Positions 51,473-61,374 are shown, numbered from the stretch's first letter. The stretch is DNA of 64,000 nucleotides from Cupriavidus sp. P-10 (GCF_003402535.2 NZ_AP025173.1:124001-188000), one strand, 5' to 3'. Notes: generated by a model not told the origin, from the sequence alone. Program-made: numbers and translations.

Positions 51473-52339
51473 CTAGCCAGTAGCCAACCCGGCAACCGCC
51501 CGATTGAACGCGCCTGGGTTGGCAATATTCATGCCGTGAGATGCTCCGGCAATTGTCTGACGCTCAGCGCGCCCGATCCATTCTTGAAGCTTCTCGACCG
51601 TGCTACGGAACATGCGCGGACTCTTTTGCCCGTCGATCAGCAACGTTCGACACTGGATTTCACGGGCGGCTTCACGTGTGTAGGCGGGCAACGGGTCAAG
51701 CAGCTGCTTCGGCAGTGTGGGCGCATTATCGAGCGCCATCCTGCGGAAGCTCTGGGAACTCTTGCTCCAAAAGCCAGGCATGGTTACCGAGTCTACAAAC
51801 AGATTCAGACCGGCATCGAATTCGCCCTGCTCAATCAGTTCTGCGGCCTTCGCTCTCAACGCGTGGGTGGCCGGCGGCAATTTTCCGGCCTCTGCTTGCG
51901 GCGTTGCCTGCACTGGGCCGCCCGGATCAGCGAGGGTGAGCGTCTTCACCAAGTGAGGGTATTCGCGCGCCAGGTGAAACGCGATGCAACCGCCGCGCGA
52001 GTGCCCGACCAGATGGACCGGCTCCAGACCCAGCGCCGCGATGAACTCCGCAATTTCAGCGACGTGCGCCTCCCAACTGAAGGCGCCGCGTCCGAATGCA
52101 CCGGTTTCCGGCCAATAGTGGCCCAAGCTCGGAGCGAAGCAGTGGAAGTTCTTCGATAACGAAGCGAGCTGCGGGTCCCAATAGCGGAAATCGCACAGCG
52201 ACCCGTGCACGAATACCATTGGCTCGCCGCTTCCAGCTTCCACGTATGGAACGGCGATGCCAGAGGCGGTGGAAACAAAAGAGGGTTGTGGCCAGGCACC
52301 GGCAAGAGCCAGCGTAGTAAGGGGCGCTCGGGCATTCAT
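51473..52339 (-). CDS. Alpha/beta-hydrolase
   Basis: A 288-residue alpha/beta-hydrolase fold enzyme: oxyanion HG in MVFVHGSLCDFRYW, nucleophile elbow GHSRGG (Ser), acid in LLIDGQKSPRMF and His in GASHGMNIANPGAF. An N-terminal segment with a short hydrophobic stretch (LTTLALAGAWPQPSF) could be a weak signal peptide. ATG 52339 has AGGAGT nine bases before it; longer upstream frame is not coding. It is transcribed divergently from a LysR gene that probably controls it. Substrate unknown; could be esterase, lactonase or dehalogenase-like. Confidence 0.88.
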   Translation of the reverse strand: MNARAPLTTLALAGAWPQPSFVSTASGIAVPYVEAGSGEPMVFVHGSLCDFRYWDPQLASLSKNFHCFAPSLGHYWPETGAFGRGAFSWEAHVAEIAEFIAALGLEPVHLVGHSRGGCIAFHLAREYPHLVKTLTLADPGGPVQATPQAEAGKLPPATHALRAKAAELIEQGEFDAGLNLFVDSVTMPGFWSKSSQSFRRMALDNAPTLPKQLLDPLPAYTREAAREIQCRTLLIDGQKSPRMFRSTVEKLQEWIGRAERQTIAGASHGMNIANPGAFNRAVAGLATG

Positions 52340-52444
52340 GTCTAACTCCTTTTCGCAGACTTTGCTGCACCGCACCCAAAAAGAAAATCGCATAATATTG
52401 ATGGAATCTTTCAGATTTTCTGATACCTGTACAAGAGAAAGCGC
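52340..52444. promoter_or_regulatory. Shared promoter region with LysR-type box
   Basis: The 105-base divergent intergenic region contains AATCTTTCAGATT (52403-52415), a dyad of the T-N11-A LysR kind, in an AT-rich stretch. It lies between the hydrolase and LysR starts, as expected for autoregulation and activation. Confidence 0.5.
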
Positions 52445-53308
52445 ATGAGCACTGAGCGGAAAGCCCTCGACGTCGACGTTCTCACCATGATCATCGCCGT
52501 CGCAGATACGGGCACGATCAGCCGAGCGGGCGACCTCGTGCATCGCTCGCAATCGGCGGTGAGCATGCAGATCAAAACGCTGGAATCGGCCCTCGGCAAG
52601 GCGCTCTTCGTGCGCAAGCCGCGCAGCGTGATTCCGACGCAGGACGGAGAGGTCCTTCTGACGTATGCGCGCCGGATCATTGCACTACGCGATGAGGCAT
52701 GGGCAGCGGTCGTGCGACCGGACGTCACTGGCCGCGTGGTGATCGGCGTACCTGACGATTACGCGACCTCACTGTTTCCGCCGATTCTCAAGAAGTTCTC
52801 GGCCAGCTATCCCAAGGTCGAAATCCAGGTGATCGGGCTACCCAGCGTCGCGCTAGCCCCGATGCTGCGAGACGGCACGGTAGATCTCGTCTGCGCGACA
52901 CGTGTCAAAGGGCTGACCGGTGAGTTCTTGCGGCATGAGCCCATGGTGTGGGCAGCCGCCCCAGGCTCCACTGATATCTGGCGAGAGCGGCCGCTACCCA
53001 TTGCCGTGTTTCTGCCTGGAAGCGTCGCACGCGAGAAGGCGATTCGAAGCCTTGAGCGCGTAAAGATTGCGTATCGAACCTCATATGAGAGTCCGAGTCT
53101 GCTGGGCCTGCTAACGATGGCCCGAGCCGGCCTCGCCATTACCCCACTGGCACGGTGTGCGGTGCCGCCTGACTTTACGTTGCTCGGGTCTGCGCAGGGA
53201 CTGCCTGAGATTGGCACGCTCGAGATCATACTTGCGCGGAGTGTCAAGTCGAACCGGCCCCCCTGCGATTTTCTCGCGGAACGTATTGTCGCTGAGCTAC
53301 ACGCATAA
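52445..53308 (+). CDS. LysR-family regulator
   Basis: A 287-residue LTTR. HTH: VLTMIIAVADTGTISRAGDLVHRSQSAVSMQIKTLESALGKALFVRKPRSVIPTQDGE. Effector domain: GRVVIGVPDDYATSLFPPILKKFSASYPKVEIQVIG, then LCATR and the usual C-terminal GLAITPLARCAVPPDF. Full length for the family. ATG 52445 gives the standard spacing to the HTH. Likely regulates the adjacent hydrolase. Confidence 0.92.
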   Translation: MSTERKALDVDVLTMIIAVADTGTISRAGDLVHRSQSAVSMQIKTLESALGKALFVRKPRSVIPTQDGEVLLTYARRIIALRDEAWAAVVRPDVTGRVVIGVPDDYATSLFPPILKKFSASYPKVEIQVIGLPSVALAPMLRDGTVDLVCATRVKGLTGEFLRHEPMVWAAAPGSTDIWRERPLPIAVFLPGSVAREKAIRSLERVKIAYRTSYESPSLLGLLTMARAGLAITPLARCAVPPDFTLLGSAQGLPEIGTLEIILARSVKSNRPPCDFLAERIVAELHA

Positions 53309-53379
53309 ACGCGCTGCGATGGCGTTCGCCCCAGATATACGAGTGCGTGGGAAAGTTGGGGAGAACGATGTCGAAAGAG

Positions 53380-53560
53380 GGCCGTGCTGCAACTGGATAA
53401 GCCACTCTCGTCACTGACTCATGAGGACATGCTCGCCTACGAGCGCTTCTTGGCCGACCCGCAACCGGCGGCATGCTGGGTGCTGGCCGGTACTAGGAAG
53501 AACGCTCGCGGGTGGTCACCCTAATCGGCGCCCGTTTGCCGGGCCGTTGACCGCCAAGGC
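53380..53560 (+). pseudogene. Tyrosine-recombinase fragment (N-terminal part)
   Basis: DNA here encodes AVLQLDKPLSSLTHEDMLAYERFLADPQPAACWVLAGTRKN and then, after a frame change, RPFAGPL, matching WAVLQLGKPLSSLTHEDLLVYERFLADPQPAARWVLAGSKKL of the recombinase at 45353-46588. Both ends are missing. The 50751 fragment corresponds to a later part of the same protein but lies upstream, so they do not form one split gene in order. Confidence 0.65.
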
Positions 53561-53889
53561 GCGTCAGTATGGCTTTGATGAAGCTCAAGAATCGCAGGAC
53601 ATGTTCCTGCGGCAGTTCGACAAACTACGCGCGAATCGGATCATTCCATAGTCGCCGGCTCAATTGCGGTTCCCTATGCGCGCAACTGAGCGCAGGACGT
53701 CAGCTTCCGCCGGCAAAAACTATCGTTCCTCACCAAGCCCCCTTCGCCTTCTTCCCACGCGTTTCCGAGATTCTGGGCTGCACGCGGGTTTCCCTTCCGG
53801 CATCGCCTCACCCGTCAATGCGGGGGCACACGGACTCTTGCTCATACATCGATCTGAAGTGACTGGCTAACGGTCAAGTCTTGCAGCCA
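53561..53889. other. About 330 bases without a recognisable gene
   Basis: A short coding-like tail (YGFDEAQESQDMFLRQFDKLRANRIIP) ends at 53651 but is not identified. I see nothing else in this stretch. Confidence 0.35.
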
Positions 53890-54200
53890 ACTTGTAGCGA
53901 GCCTGGAGCAGGCAATCGAACGCGCGGTGTAAGACTGCCCGGTGTGGCCGGTGACCGAGGCATGGATGGCCTTGCAGGATGTCAGCCTGATTGCTCCAGT
54001 AACCGTAGTCGCCGAGCTTGGCGATTAGCGACGCTTCTCCGATGCGCCGCAACGGATGGCGTATTCGGGCCTGGTGCCAAGCGAGCATTCCAGCGGCAAA
54101 CGAGACCGACGAGGCGGCATAACCAAGGCCGGCAATAGCCACGTGCGGCGGGTGTTCGTCGAGGCCGCCTGGACGTCATCCGGCGCGCAAGACGGCCGTT
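53890..54200 (+). pseudogene. IS110-family transposase C-terminal fragment
   Basis: The sequence reads EAWMALQDVSLIAPVTVVAELGD, stop, RRFSDAPQRMAYSGLVPSEHSSGKRDRRGGITKAGNSHVRRVFVEAAW. This is the C-terminal transposase_20 domain of IS110-family enzymes (GLVPSEHSSG..R..GGITK.GN..VR). A TAG interrupts it and the DEDD N-terminal half is missing. Confidence 0.75.
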
Positions 54201-54537
54201 CTCCAACGGCGCGCAGACCAGTAGATTGCATAGTGCATGCCTCAGTGGCCGCTTTGTCTCGTTTCCATCACATACATAGTTTTCAGGTTGCGGCACACGC
54301 AACGCAATCTTGCGCAGCGGGCCAATTCTCTCTGACAGCATTGGCGCCTAACCTTTAAGACATCACCGTGATTTGAGCGCGACCCGAACCCGAGCTGGCG
54401 CACGCTGATCGGTTCGAGGCACGGCATGGACGCCAAGCAAGGACCAAGTCACGACAGCCTGAACCCGCAACGGTCGGCTGCTAGTCCTTGCATTGATCGC
54501 TGTGCTGTGCAAACTCACGTTTTTTAGGGAAACTACG
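54201..54537. other. 337-base intergenic stretch
   Basis: No recognisable gene beyond the IS110 remnant. The promoter and GGGA ribosome site of the EthD gene are at the right edge. Confidence 0.35.
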
Positions 54538-54846
54538 ATGGCAAAGTTGGTGGTGCTATACAAGAAGCCTGCAGACACGGCGGCGTTCGATTCATATTAC
54601 TTCTCGACCCATGTTCCAATCGCCAAGAAAATCCCCGGCCTGCGACGCTACGAGGTCAGCAGCGGCCCAGTTTCAAGCCCTGCCGGCGATTCGCCGTTTC
54701 ACCTGATTGCAGTGCTGAGCTTCGATTCGCTGGCTGCGCTCCAGCAGGCGATGGCTTCCCGTGAGGGCGCCGCCGCGGCAGCTGACGTCGGCAACTTTGC
54801 CCCGTCCGGCGTTGACATGCTCATATTCGACACCAAGGAAGTTTAG
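54538..54846 (+). CDS. EthD-family protein
   Basis: A 102-residue ferredoxin-like alpha/beta-barrel (EthD) protein: MAKLVVLYKKPADTAAFDSYYFSTHVPIAKKIPGLRRYEVSS is the family start, with the conserved His in STHVPIAKKIPGL. Members occur with ring-degrading oxygenases and are often required for ether or aromatic degradation, probably as isomerase- or chaperone-like proteins. ATG 54538 is preceded by a weak GGGA. No obvious catabolic partner is intact next to it; the following 400 bases look decayed. Confidence 0.85.
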   Translation: MAKLVVLYKKPADTAAFDSYYFSTHVPIAKKIPGLRRYEVSSGPVSSPAGDSPFHLIAVLSFDSLAALQQAMASREGAAAAADVGNFAPSGVDMLIFDTKEV

Positions 54847-55248
54847 CCTGGGTTTTACGGCCCACTTTCTTTGAGAGGAGGTGGGTTGTACCCGCTATCA
54901 AGATAAACATCGCGATGCAGGAGGTCCCGGGGGCAAGCCGCATGTCAAATGGCACCACAGCTGGCGCGGGACCCGTCATTCGCGCCACATGGAGCGTGAC
55001 CTACAGACTGGTTGTTTGCCGCGCGCTCAGGGCTCCATACAGTGGGCACATGGCTCCTCGTCAGCATCCGCAGCGTCTTCGAAGGTATGCTGATTCTGCA
55101 GCTAGCTGTGCATCACCTCGCATCGGATCAACATCGTTGCCGCCGGCTCCTCGTCACCGCCGGCATGGCCGGCTTTGGCTGACACATCGCAGATATACTT
55201 GCCGGGAGACAAGGCATCCGCATTCATCTTCAGACGTTCAGTACCTCG
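54847..55248. other. 402-base stretch, no confident gene
   Basis: A short coding-like segment around 54910-55000 (INIAMQEVPGASRMSNGTTAGAGPVIRATWS) was not identified. It may be a remnant of a gene that followed EthD. Confidence 0.3.
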
Positions 55249-55905
55249 TTATACGGATAGAAAAGAACCGCTGGCATCGAAGCTCAGTGTTGGCTCAGTC
55301 CTCGCCTGGAGCACATCCCTGGAAACGCCCGGGGCCATCTCTCGGACGATGAGGCCGGCGCCAGTCACATCGATGACCGCCAGGTCGGTGATGATGCGGT
55401 TGACCACTCCCGCTCCGGTGAGCGGCAATGAACAGCGCTCCAGGATCTTCATCTCGCCATCGCGCGTGTTGTGTTCCATAACCACCACGACGCGGCGCAC
55501 TCCACCGACGAGGTCCATCGCGCCACCCATGCCCTTGACCATCTTTCCCGGAATCATCCAGTTTGCCAGGTCCCCAGCCGCGCTGACCTGCATGCCTCCC
55601 AGGATCGTAAGATCCATATGACCGCCGCGGATCATCGCGAAAGACATCGATGAGGAACAGATGGATGCGCCTGGCGCCATCGTGATGGTTTGCTTGGCGG
55701 CATCGATCAGGTCAGGATCGATCTCGTCTTCATACGGAGGTGGTCCAATGCCGATCAAGCCATTCTCTGATTGAAGCCATACCTGCATGCCGTCCGGCAC
55801 GTGCTGAACTATCTTCGTTGGCAACCCAATGCCCAGATTGACATAGTCCCCGTCGCGAAGTTCGGCGGCCGCCTTCGCGGCCATCTGGTCATGCGTCCAC
55901 GCCAT
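55249..55905 (-). CDS. scoB: 3-oxoacid CoA-transferase subunit B
   Basis: A 218-residue beta subunit of a SCOT/PcaIJ-type CoA transferase. [32 protein letters not shown] is the N-terminal signature, and [13 protein letters not shown] contains the catalytic Glu that forms the CoA thioester. [42 protein letters not shown] follows as usual. Starts at ATG 55905 with AAGGAGG before it, overlapping the end of the alpha-subunit gene. It transfers CoA between succinyl-CoA (or another acyl-CoA) and a 3-oxo acid or related acid. Confidence 0.95.
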   Translation of the reverse strand: MAWTHDQMAAKAAAELRDGDYVNLGIGLPTKIVQHVPDGMQVWLQSENGLIGIGPPPYEDEIDPDLIDAAKQTITMAPGASICSSSMSFAMIRGGHMDLTILGGMQVSAAGDLANWMIPGKMVKGMGGAMDLVGGVRRVVVVMEHNTRDGEMKILERCSLPLTGAGVVNRIITDLAVIDVTGAGLIVREMAPGVSRDVLQARTEPTLSFDASGSFLSV

Positions 55906-56620
55906 GTCTTGCCTCCTTGTTGTCGCGCGAGCGGAAGCTCTTGCGTTCGATACGTTTCTCCGGATTAGGAACAACAACCAGACGGTCGACAAAGATGCCG
56001 GGCAGATGGATCTCGTCGGGATCGAGCTGACCGACTTCCACAAGCTCTTCCACTTCCACCACCGTGATGCGCCCGGCCATCGCAACTTCCGGATTGAAGT
56101 TGCGGGCGGTACGGCCGAACATGAGATTGCCGGCACGGTCGGCGACTCGCGCCTTCACCAGCGCAATATCGGCCTTGAGGCCGCGCTCCATGACGTAGCG
56201 CTCGCCATCGAACTCGCGTACTTCCTTGTTGTCGGCCACGACGGTACCAACGCCCGTCCGTGTGTAGAACGCCGGAATGCCAGCGCCGCCAGCGCGCAGC
56301 CTCTCCGCCAATGTGCCCTGAGGATTGAATTCGAGCGCCAGTTCGCCGCTGAGGTACTGGCGCGCGAACTCCTTGTTCTCGCCTACATAGGACGCGATCA
56401 TTTTGCTGATCTGACGAGTCTGGAGCAGCAGGCCCAGTCCAAAATCGTCAACGCCGGCGTTATTGCTGATACAGGTGAGACCGGTCACGCCGGTATCGCG
56501 CAATGCGCAGATCAGGGCCGCCGGAATGCCACAAAGCCCGAATCCTCCGACTGCTATGGTCTGTCTGTCCTCGACAATGCCATCGAGCGCGTCCATGGCG
56601 CTTCTGAATAGTTTGTTCAT
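55889..56620 (-). CDS. scoA: 3-oxoacid CoA-transferase subunit A
   Basis: A 243-residue alpha subunit: [53 protein letters not shown] is the CoA-binding GxGGF signature. [26 protein letters not shown] and the [19 protein letters not shown]-terminal region follow. ATG 56620 (MNKLF) is the likely start. It overlaps subunit B by 17 bases. The pair lies downstream of the LysR gene on the same strand. Confidence 0.95.
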   Translation of the reverse strand: MNKLFRSAMDALDGIVEDRQTIAVGGFGLCGIPAALICALRDTGVTGLTCISNNAGVDDFGLGLLLQTRQISKMIASYVGENKEFARQYLSGELALEFNPQGTLAERLRAGGAGIPAFYTRTGVGTVVADNKEVREFDGERYVMERGLKADIALVKARVADRAGNLMFGRTARNFNPEVAMAGRITVVEVEELVEVGQLDPDEIHLPGIFVDRLVVVPNPEKRIERKSFRSRDNKEARHGVDA

Positions 56621-56807
56621 CTCCGTCACCATCCACTTCTGACAAGGGGTTCTGACAGATCAGTCGAGGAAGTCCGCCGACGTCGCTGTCGTGCTGCCCA
56701 TTATTGTTCGTGCTTTTTTCAACAACAACGGCAACGAACGCAAGGTCGTTGTGCGCAGATGCACAAAGGATGACGGGAGGGTTGGGCGAAAGCGGTGTTG
56801 CGGCTAA

Positions 56808-57707
56808 CTATCGCCGAAACTCGTCCGGGTGACGGGAAACGACTTCGCGAATGAAGTCCCACACACAGCGGATACGCCTGATCCGGAACAGGTCTTCGGG
56901 CGCGGCGATCCACAAAGTGCGCGTAATCAGCGGCTGGTCAGGGAAGATGCTGACGAGATCTGAGCCGGTGCCAGCGACATAAGGCGTCAGCAGGACCAGG
57001 CCCATCCCCGCTGCGGCGGCGGCCCGCTGGGCCAGGACGCTCGTCGTGGTGAAGTGCCGTCTGGGACTCGGCGTCAGCTCTTCGAGGATGCGATACCGCT
57101 CGCTGACCGAGCCGTCGTGGACGTAGTCCACGAACGCGTGCTCGGCAACATCGGCAAGCGCCCCGATCGCAGGGCGGGCCTTCAGATACGCCGGCGAGCC
57201 ATAGAGGAAGTAGTCCACTTCAGCCAGGCGCGCCGTCGTATAGCGGCCGACCTGCGGCGGCTCCAGCGTCACCAGGATCTCGACCTCGCGCGTCACGAGG
57301 CTGGGAAACTGGGGCTGCGCCATCAACTCGACATGCAGATCGGGATGCCGGGCATGGAGATCCACCAGGCTGGGCGCCAGCACGTTGATGCCAAACGCCT
57401 CTGGCGTGCCAACCCGAACCGTGCCGACGACGTCGCCCGACTGGCCCTCGCTCTCTTCGATGGCGCCGAGCAACGCATTCTCCATCCGCTCCGCATGCGG
57501 AACCAGCGCCTTGCCGGCGTCGGTGAGGGAATAGCCATTGCGACGCCGGTCGAACAGCACCGTGCCCAGGCTTTCTTCCAGACGGTCAATCCGACGTGAC
57601 ACGGTCGAGTGCTCAACACCGAGCTTTTCCCCGGTCAGGGAAATCTTCCCGTTCCGCGCAAGTTCGAGAAAGAACCTGAAGTCGTTCCATTCCGGATGTT
57701 TCCGCAT
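56808..57707 (-). CDS. LysR-family regulator of the CoA-transferase/GntP cluster
   Basis: A 299-residue LTTR: EWNDFRFFLELARNGKISLTGEKLGVEHSTVSRRIDRLEESLGTVLFDRRRNGYSLTDAGKALV is the HTH; GTVRVGTPEAFGINVLAPSLVDLHARHPDLHVELM the start of the effector domain. ATG 57707 gives the usual spacing. It is divergent from the GntP permease gene (57890) and upstream of scoAB, so it is placed to control both arms of the cluster. The effector could be the transported acid or its CoA derivative. Confidence 0.92.
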   Translation of the reverse strand: MRKHPEWNDFRFFLELARNGKISLTGEKLGVEHSTVSRRIDRLEESLGTVLFDRRRNGYSLTDAGKALVPHAERMENALLGAIEESEGQSGDVVGTVRVGTPEAFGINVLAPSLVDLHARHPDLHVELMAQPQFPSLVTREVEILVTLEPPQVGRYTTARLAEVDYFLYGSPAYLKARPAIGALADVAEHAFVDYVHDGSVSERYRILEELTPSPRRHFTTTSVLAQRAAAAAGMGLVLLTPYVAGTGSDLVSIFPDQPLITRTLWIAAPEDLFRIRRIRCVWDFIREVVSRHPDEFRR

Positions 57708-57889
57708 GGCATTTCCATATGTGCATGGACGCACAGTAATCTTGCATATTTGCCGTTGTCGTGCAAAAAAGCAATACACATAATCTCCAACACCTCGAGC
57801 CGACCCCGCCGGAACCAGACAGGGCGCGCCAGCGTAGCGACCGCCGCACTCGTTGCTCGAGGATCCCAAAATAAGTGTTGGAGACACCC

Positions 57890-59281
57890 ATGTCCGTCGT
57901 TGTCGCGCTCGCCGCCCTGGCGTGCCTGATGGTGGCCGCCTATCGCGGCTACAGCGTCATCCTGTTCGCCCCGCTGGCCGCGCTGGGCGCTGTGCTGCTG
58001 ACCGATCCGTCAGCGATCGCGCCGGTCTTCTCCGGCGTCTTCATGGAGAAGATGGTCGGCTTTGTGAAGTTGTACTTTCCCGTGTTCATGCTCGGCGCCG
58101 TGTTCGGCAAGGTGATCGAACTGGCAGGCTTTTCCGAATCGATCGTCGCCACCGCGATCCGGTATATCGGCTCTGCGCGCGCCAACCTGGTCATTGTGGC
58201 CGTCTGCGCACTGCTGACCTACGGTGGCGTGTCGGTGTTCGTGGTGGTGTTCGCGGTCTATCCGTTTGCCGCCGAGCTCTACCGTCAGGGCAATATCCCG
58301 AAGCGATTGATGCCGGGCGCCATCGCGCTGGGCGCATTCTCGTTCACGATGGATTCGCTGCCGGGCACGCCGCAGATCCAGAACATTATCCCGACCACCT
58401 TCTTCAAGACCACTTCGTGGGCCGCGCCGATGCTCGGCATTCTGGGGTCCCTGTTCCTTGTCCTGGTCGGCCTGTTCTATCTGGAATCCCGCCGGCGCGC
58501 CGCAGCCAAGCGCGGCGAGGGCTACGGCACTAACCTCCTCAATGAGCCGCAACGAGTGGAAAGAAGCAAGCTGCCTTCGCCGCTGCTGGCCATCCTGCCG
58601 CTGATTGTGGTCGGCGTGTCGAACTTCTGGCTCACGCGCCTGATTCCGCTCTGGTACGGCCACGCCCACAGCGTGTCGTTGCCGGGCTTGTCGAAGCCGG
58701 TCGAAACCAAGGTCGCAAGCGTGACCGCGATCTGGGCCGTGGAAGGTGCGCTGGTCCTGGGCATCGTCGTGGTGCTCGTGACGGCCTTCGGCGCGGTGCG
58801 CCGGCACTTTGCGGAAGGCACCAGGGCAGCCGTCTCGGGCGCGCTATTGGCGTCGATGAATACCGCGTCAGAGTACGGATTCGGTGGCGTGATTGCCGCG
58901 CTGCCAGGCTTCCTCGTGGTCAGCGACGCGCTGCGCGGCATTCCGGACCCGCTTGTGAACGCGGCCATTTCCGTCAGCACGCTGGCCGGCATCACCGGCT
59001 CGGCATCGGGCGGCATGAGCATCGCGCTGGCCGCAATGTCCGAAGCGTTCATTCAGGGTGCGCACGCCGCGCAGATTCCGCTGGAGGTACTGCATCGCGT
59101 GGTCTCGATGGCCAGCGGTGGCATGGACACGCTGCCCCACAACGGCGCGGTCATCACGCTGCTGGCCGTCACCGGCCTCACGCACCGCGAATCGTATCGC
59201 GACATCTTCGCCATTACCTTGATCAAGACGCTTGCCGTGTTCTTCGTGATCGGGGTGTTCTACACAACCGGACTGCTCTGA
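57890..59281 (+). CDS. GntP-family proton:carboxylate symporter
   Basis: A 463-residue polytopic membrane permease with about 12 predicted helices, of the GntP/gluconate-H+ symporter family. Characteristic pieces are YRGYSVILFAPLAALGAVLL, GFSESIVATAIRYIGSARANLVIVAVCALLTYGGVSVFVVVFAVYPFA, MDSLPGTPQIQNIIPTTFF and ASGGMDTLPHNGAVITLLAVTGLTH. Relatives carry gluconate, hydroxy acids or other short carboxylates. Start ATG 57890; TTGGAG upstream is a possible ribosome site. First gene of an operon with the hydratase and dehydrogenase genes. Confidence 0.9.
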   Translation: MSVVVALAALACLMVAAYRGYSVILFAPLAALGAVLLTDPSAIAPVFSGVFMEKMVGFVKLYFPVFMLGAVFGKVIELAGFSESIVATAIRYIGSARANLVIVAVCALLTYGGVSVFVVVFAVYPFAAELYRQGNIPKRLMPGAIALGAFSFTMDSLPGTPQIQNIIPTTFFKTTSWAAPMLGILGSLFLVLVGLFYLESRRRAAAKRGEGYGTNLLNEPQRVERSKLPSPLLAILPLIVVGVSNFWLTRLIPLWYGHAHSVSLPGLSKPVETKVASVTAIWAVEGALVLGIVVVLVTAFGAVRRHFAEGTRAAVSGALLASMNTASEYGFGGVIAALPGFLVVSDALRGIPDPLVNAAISVSTLAGITGSASGGMSIALAAMSEAFIQGAHAAQIPLEVLHRVVSMASGGMDTLPHNGAVITLLAVTGLTHRESYRDIFAITLIKTLAVFFVIGVFYTTGLL

Positions 59282-59335
59282 CGCGCCGGGCCCGCTTCCG
59301 GCTTCTCGCTGTTTATTCAAAGGATGAAAGCTGCC

Positions 59336-60151
59336 ATGAATCATCGCACCTTGTATCAGGACTACCAGAACATTGCATTCGACCGTCCCGCCACGGGCGT
59401 ACTTCGCCTGACCCTCAACAAGCCCGAGCGCATGAATGCACTGGATTCGCGTGGACATGCCGAGCTGGCCGAAGTCTGGAAGGGGATCGACAGCGACCCG
59501 GAGGTCAGCGCGGTCGTCCTGTGCGGCGCAGGCCGGGCCTTCTCCGCCGGTGGCGACTTCGAGATGATTCGCGAGATGACGGAGGACTTCGACGTCCGGA
59601 CCCGTGTCTGGCGTGAAGCCCGGGACCTGGTCTACAACATCATCAACTGCTCGAAGCCGATCGTCTCGGCCATTCACGGTCCTGCGGTCGGCGCGGGACT
59701 GGTGGCCGCCCTGCTCGCGGACATCTCGATCGCGGCCAGATCCGCACGCATCGTCGACGGCCATACCCGGCTGGGTGTCGCGGCGGGAGACCACGCAGCC
59801 ATCGTGTGGCCCCTGCTCTGCGGCATGGCAAAAGCGAAATACCACCTGTTGCTCTGCGAGCCGCTCAATGGCGAAGAGGCGGAATCGATCGGGCTGGTTT
59901 CGCTGTGCGTCGACGAGGCCGCGCTTCAGGACAAGGCGGTGGAAGTGGCCACACGGCTCGCATCGGGGGCTCCGTCGGCGATTCGCTGGAGCAAGTATGC
60001 GTTGAACAACTGGCTGCGTCAGGCCGGCCCGATTTTCGACACCTCGCTGGCACTGGAATTTATCGGCTTTGGCGGTCCCGAGGCACGCGAAGGGCTGGCC
60101 TCCCTGCAGGAAAAGCGCGCGCCGGCATTCTCGCAGCGCTCTTCGGTCTGA
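59336..60151 (+). CDS. Enoyl-CoA hydratase/isomerase family protein
   Basis: A 271-residue crotonase. [42 protein letters not shown] (oxyanion loop) and [29 protein letters not shown] are the family signatures. The second catalytic position, normally Glu in the GAG..LL-type region, reads [21 protein letters not shown], so the exact reaction (hydratase, isomerase or another crotonase) is uncertain. AAAGGA favours ATG 59336 over ATG 59324. Next in the operon is the dehydrogenase gene. Confidence 0.88.
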   Translation: MNHRTLYQDYQNIAFDRPATGVLRLTLNKPERMNALDSRGHAELAEVWKGIDSDPEVSAVVLCGAGRAFSAGGDFEMIREMTEDFDVRTRVWREARDLVYNIINCSKPIVSAIHGPAVGAGLVAALLADISIAARSARIVDGHTRLGVAAGDHAAIVWPLLCGMAKAKYHLLLCEPLNGEEAESIGLVSLCVDEAALQDKAVEVATRLASGAPSAIRWSKYALNNWLRQAGPIFDTSLALEFIGFGGPEAREGLASLQEKRAPAFSQRSSV

Positions 60152-60161
60152 AGGAGATGAA

Positions 60162-61046
60162 ATGATGGAAATGAAGAGGGTGGCCTTTGTCGGCGCTGGA
60201 AGCATGGGCGCGCCCATGGCTCGCTGTGCGCGGCGCGCAGGATTCGATCTCATCGTCTGCGATCGGAATCAGGCCGTGCTCGACGCCTTTTCGGGCGAGG
60301 GAGCGCGCGTGACAACCTCGGTGGCGGAATGTGCCTCTGCAGATGCGATCATCGTCCTGCTAGCCAACGACGCTCAGATCCTGGAAGCGATGCTCGGGCC
60401 GGGCGGACTTGCAGACGCCTTTCCGGCGGGACACCAGCCAGTCGTTTGCATGATGAGCACGACCTTGCCCGATACGCTCCAGACCATCAGCGCCGGCTTG
60501 CGTGCTTCCGGGGCACGCCTCATCGATGCGCCCGTCAGCGGTGGGATCGTGGGCGCAGAACAAGCCACGCTCACGGTCATGATGGGGGGCGATCCAGAAG
60601 ATGTGGCTGCTGTGATGCCGTTGATGAGATCGATGGGAAAAAACATCTTCCACTGCGGGGCCCTTGGCTCTGGCGAGGTTGTGAAAATCATCAACAACAT
60701 GCTTTGTATCGCAAACATGTTCCTGACGGCTGAAGCCATCGACCTGGCGGAACGCTATGGCGTCAGCTTTGAGAGCCTCGCCCCCATTCTGAATGTCAGT
60801 ACCGGACGCAATTTTCTTACCGAAGATGCCGGGATTGGCCGAAGCCAGTACGCCGCATGGGCCCGATCCGAAGCCGCATTCACTTCACTTCACAATGTCG
60901 TCAGCAAGGACCTGCACCTGGCAAAGAAGCTGGCGGATACGACCGGTATCGATTTGCGGTTACTGGATCGGGTCTCCCAGTATCTCGACAGCACCGATAG
61001 CCAGGCAATGCAACGATGGATGCGCCATGGTCACGTAGTTGCTTGA
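60162..61046 (+). CDS. 3-hydroxyisobutyrate-dehydrogenase-like NAD(P)-dependent oxidoreductase
   Basis: A 294-residue beta-hydroxyacid dehydrogenase family protein. Rossmann motif VAFVGAGSMGAPMARCARRAGFDLIVCDR; substrate motif LIDAPVSGGIVGAEQATLTVMMGG; catalytic Lys in GSGEVVKIINNMLCIAN. AAGGAG at 60151-60156 precedes ATG 60162. Oxidises a beta-hydroxy acid, plausibly the product released after the hydratase step. Together with scoAB, permease and hydratase it makes a small carboxylic-acid catabolic set. Confidence 0.92.
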   Translation: MMEMKRVAFVGAGSMGAPMARCARRAGFDLIVCDRNQAVLDAFSGEGARVTTSVAECASADAIIVLLANDAQILEAMLGPGGLADAFPAGHQPVVCMMSTTLPDTLQTISAGLRASGARLIDAPVSGGIVGAEQATLTVMMGGDPEDVAAVMPLMRSMGKNIFHCGALGSGEVVKIINNMLCIANMFLTAEAIDLAERYGVSFESLAPILNVSTGRNFLTEDAGIGRSQYAAWARSEAAFTSLHNVVSKDLHLAKKLADTTGIDLRLLDRVSQYLDSTDSQAMQRWMRHGHVVA

Positions 61047-61374
61047 ACCACGCTCATCTGAGGTGATGAAGACGCGGCTTGCGCCGTTCGAGGCATTGCC
61101 ACTTCGCGGATTCGATCACGCGCTTTGCGCGTGGTCTAGGGTTGGCGCGCAGCGCCGACCGGAGCAGCGCAGAGCAGGAGATCGACGCAATGAACGGTCT
61201 GCACCAGCAACTTGAGACAGCAAATGAGCCGTACTGGCCCGCCATGTATTTTCATGATCGTGAAACTATGTCAGTTTGGGTGATGGTCACCTAAGGCAGG
61301 AGGGCCGTACCGACTGGCACGCACCTCTGCTAGCCGCATACAGGATGTAGGCTTGTACCGGGCGACATGGAGCG
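61047..61374. other. 328-base stretch after the dehydrogenase gene
   Basis: ACGCGCTTTGCGCGT and GGCGCGCAGCGCC-type short hairpins occur near 61118-61155; a possible terminator lacks a T-run. A small frame ending at 61294 (MNGLHQQLETANEPYWPAMYFHDRETMSVWVMVT) looks like a remnant. No confident gene. Confidence 0.3.

Noticed and set aside
58868..60253. Minus-strand frame of 461 codons over the permease and hydratase genes
   Set aside because: Antisense to two clear genes; composition-driven, no recognisable domain.
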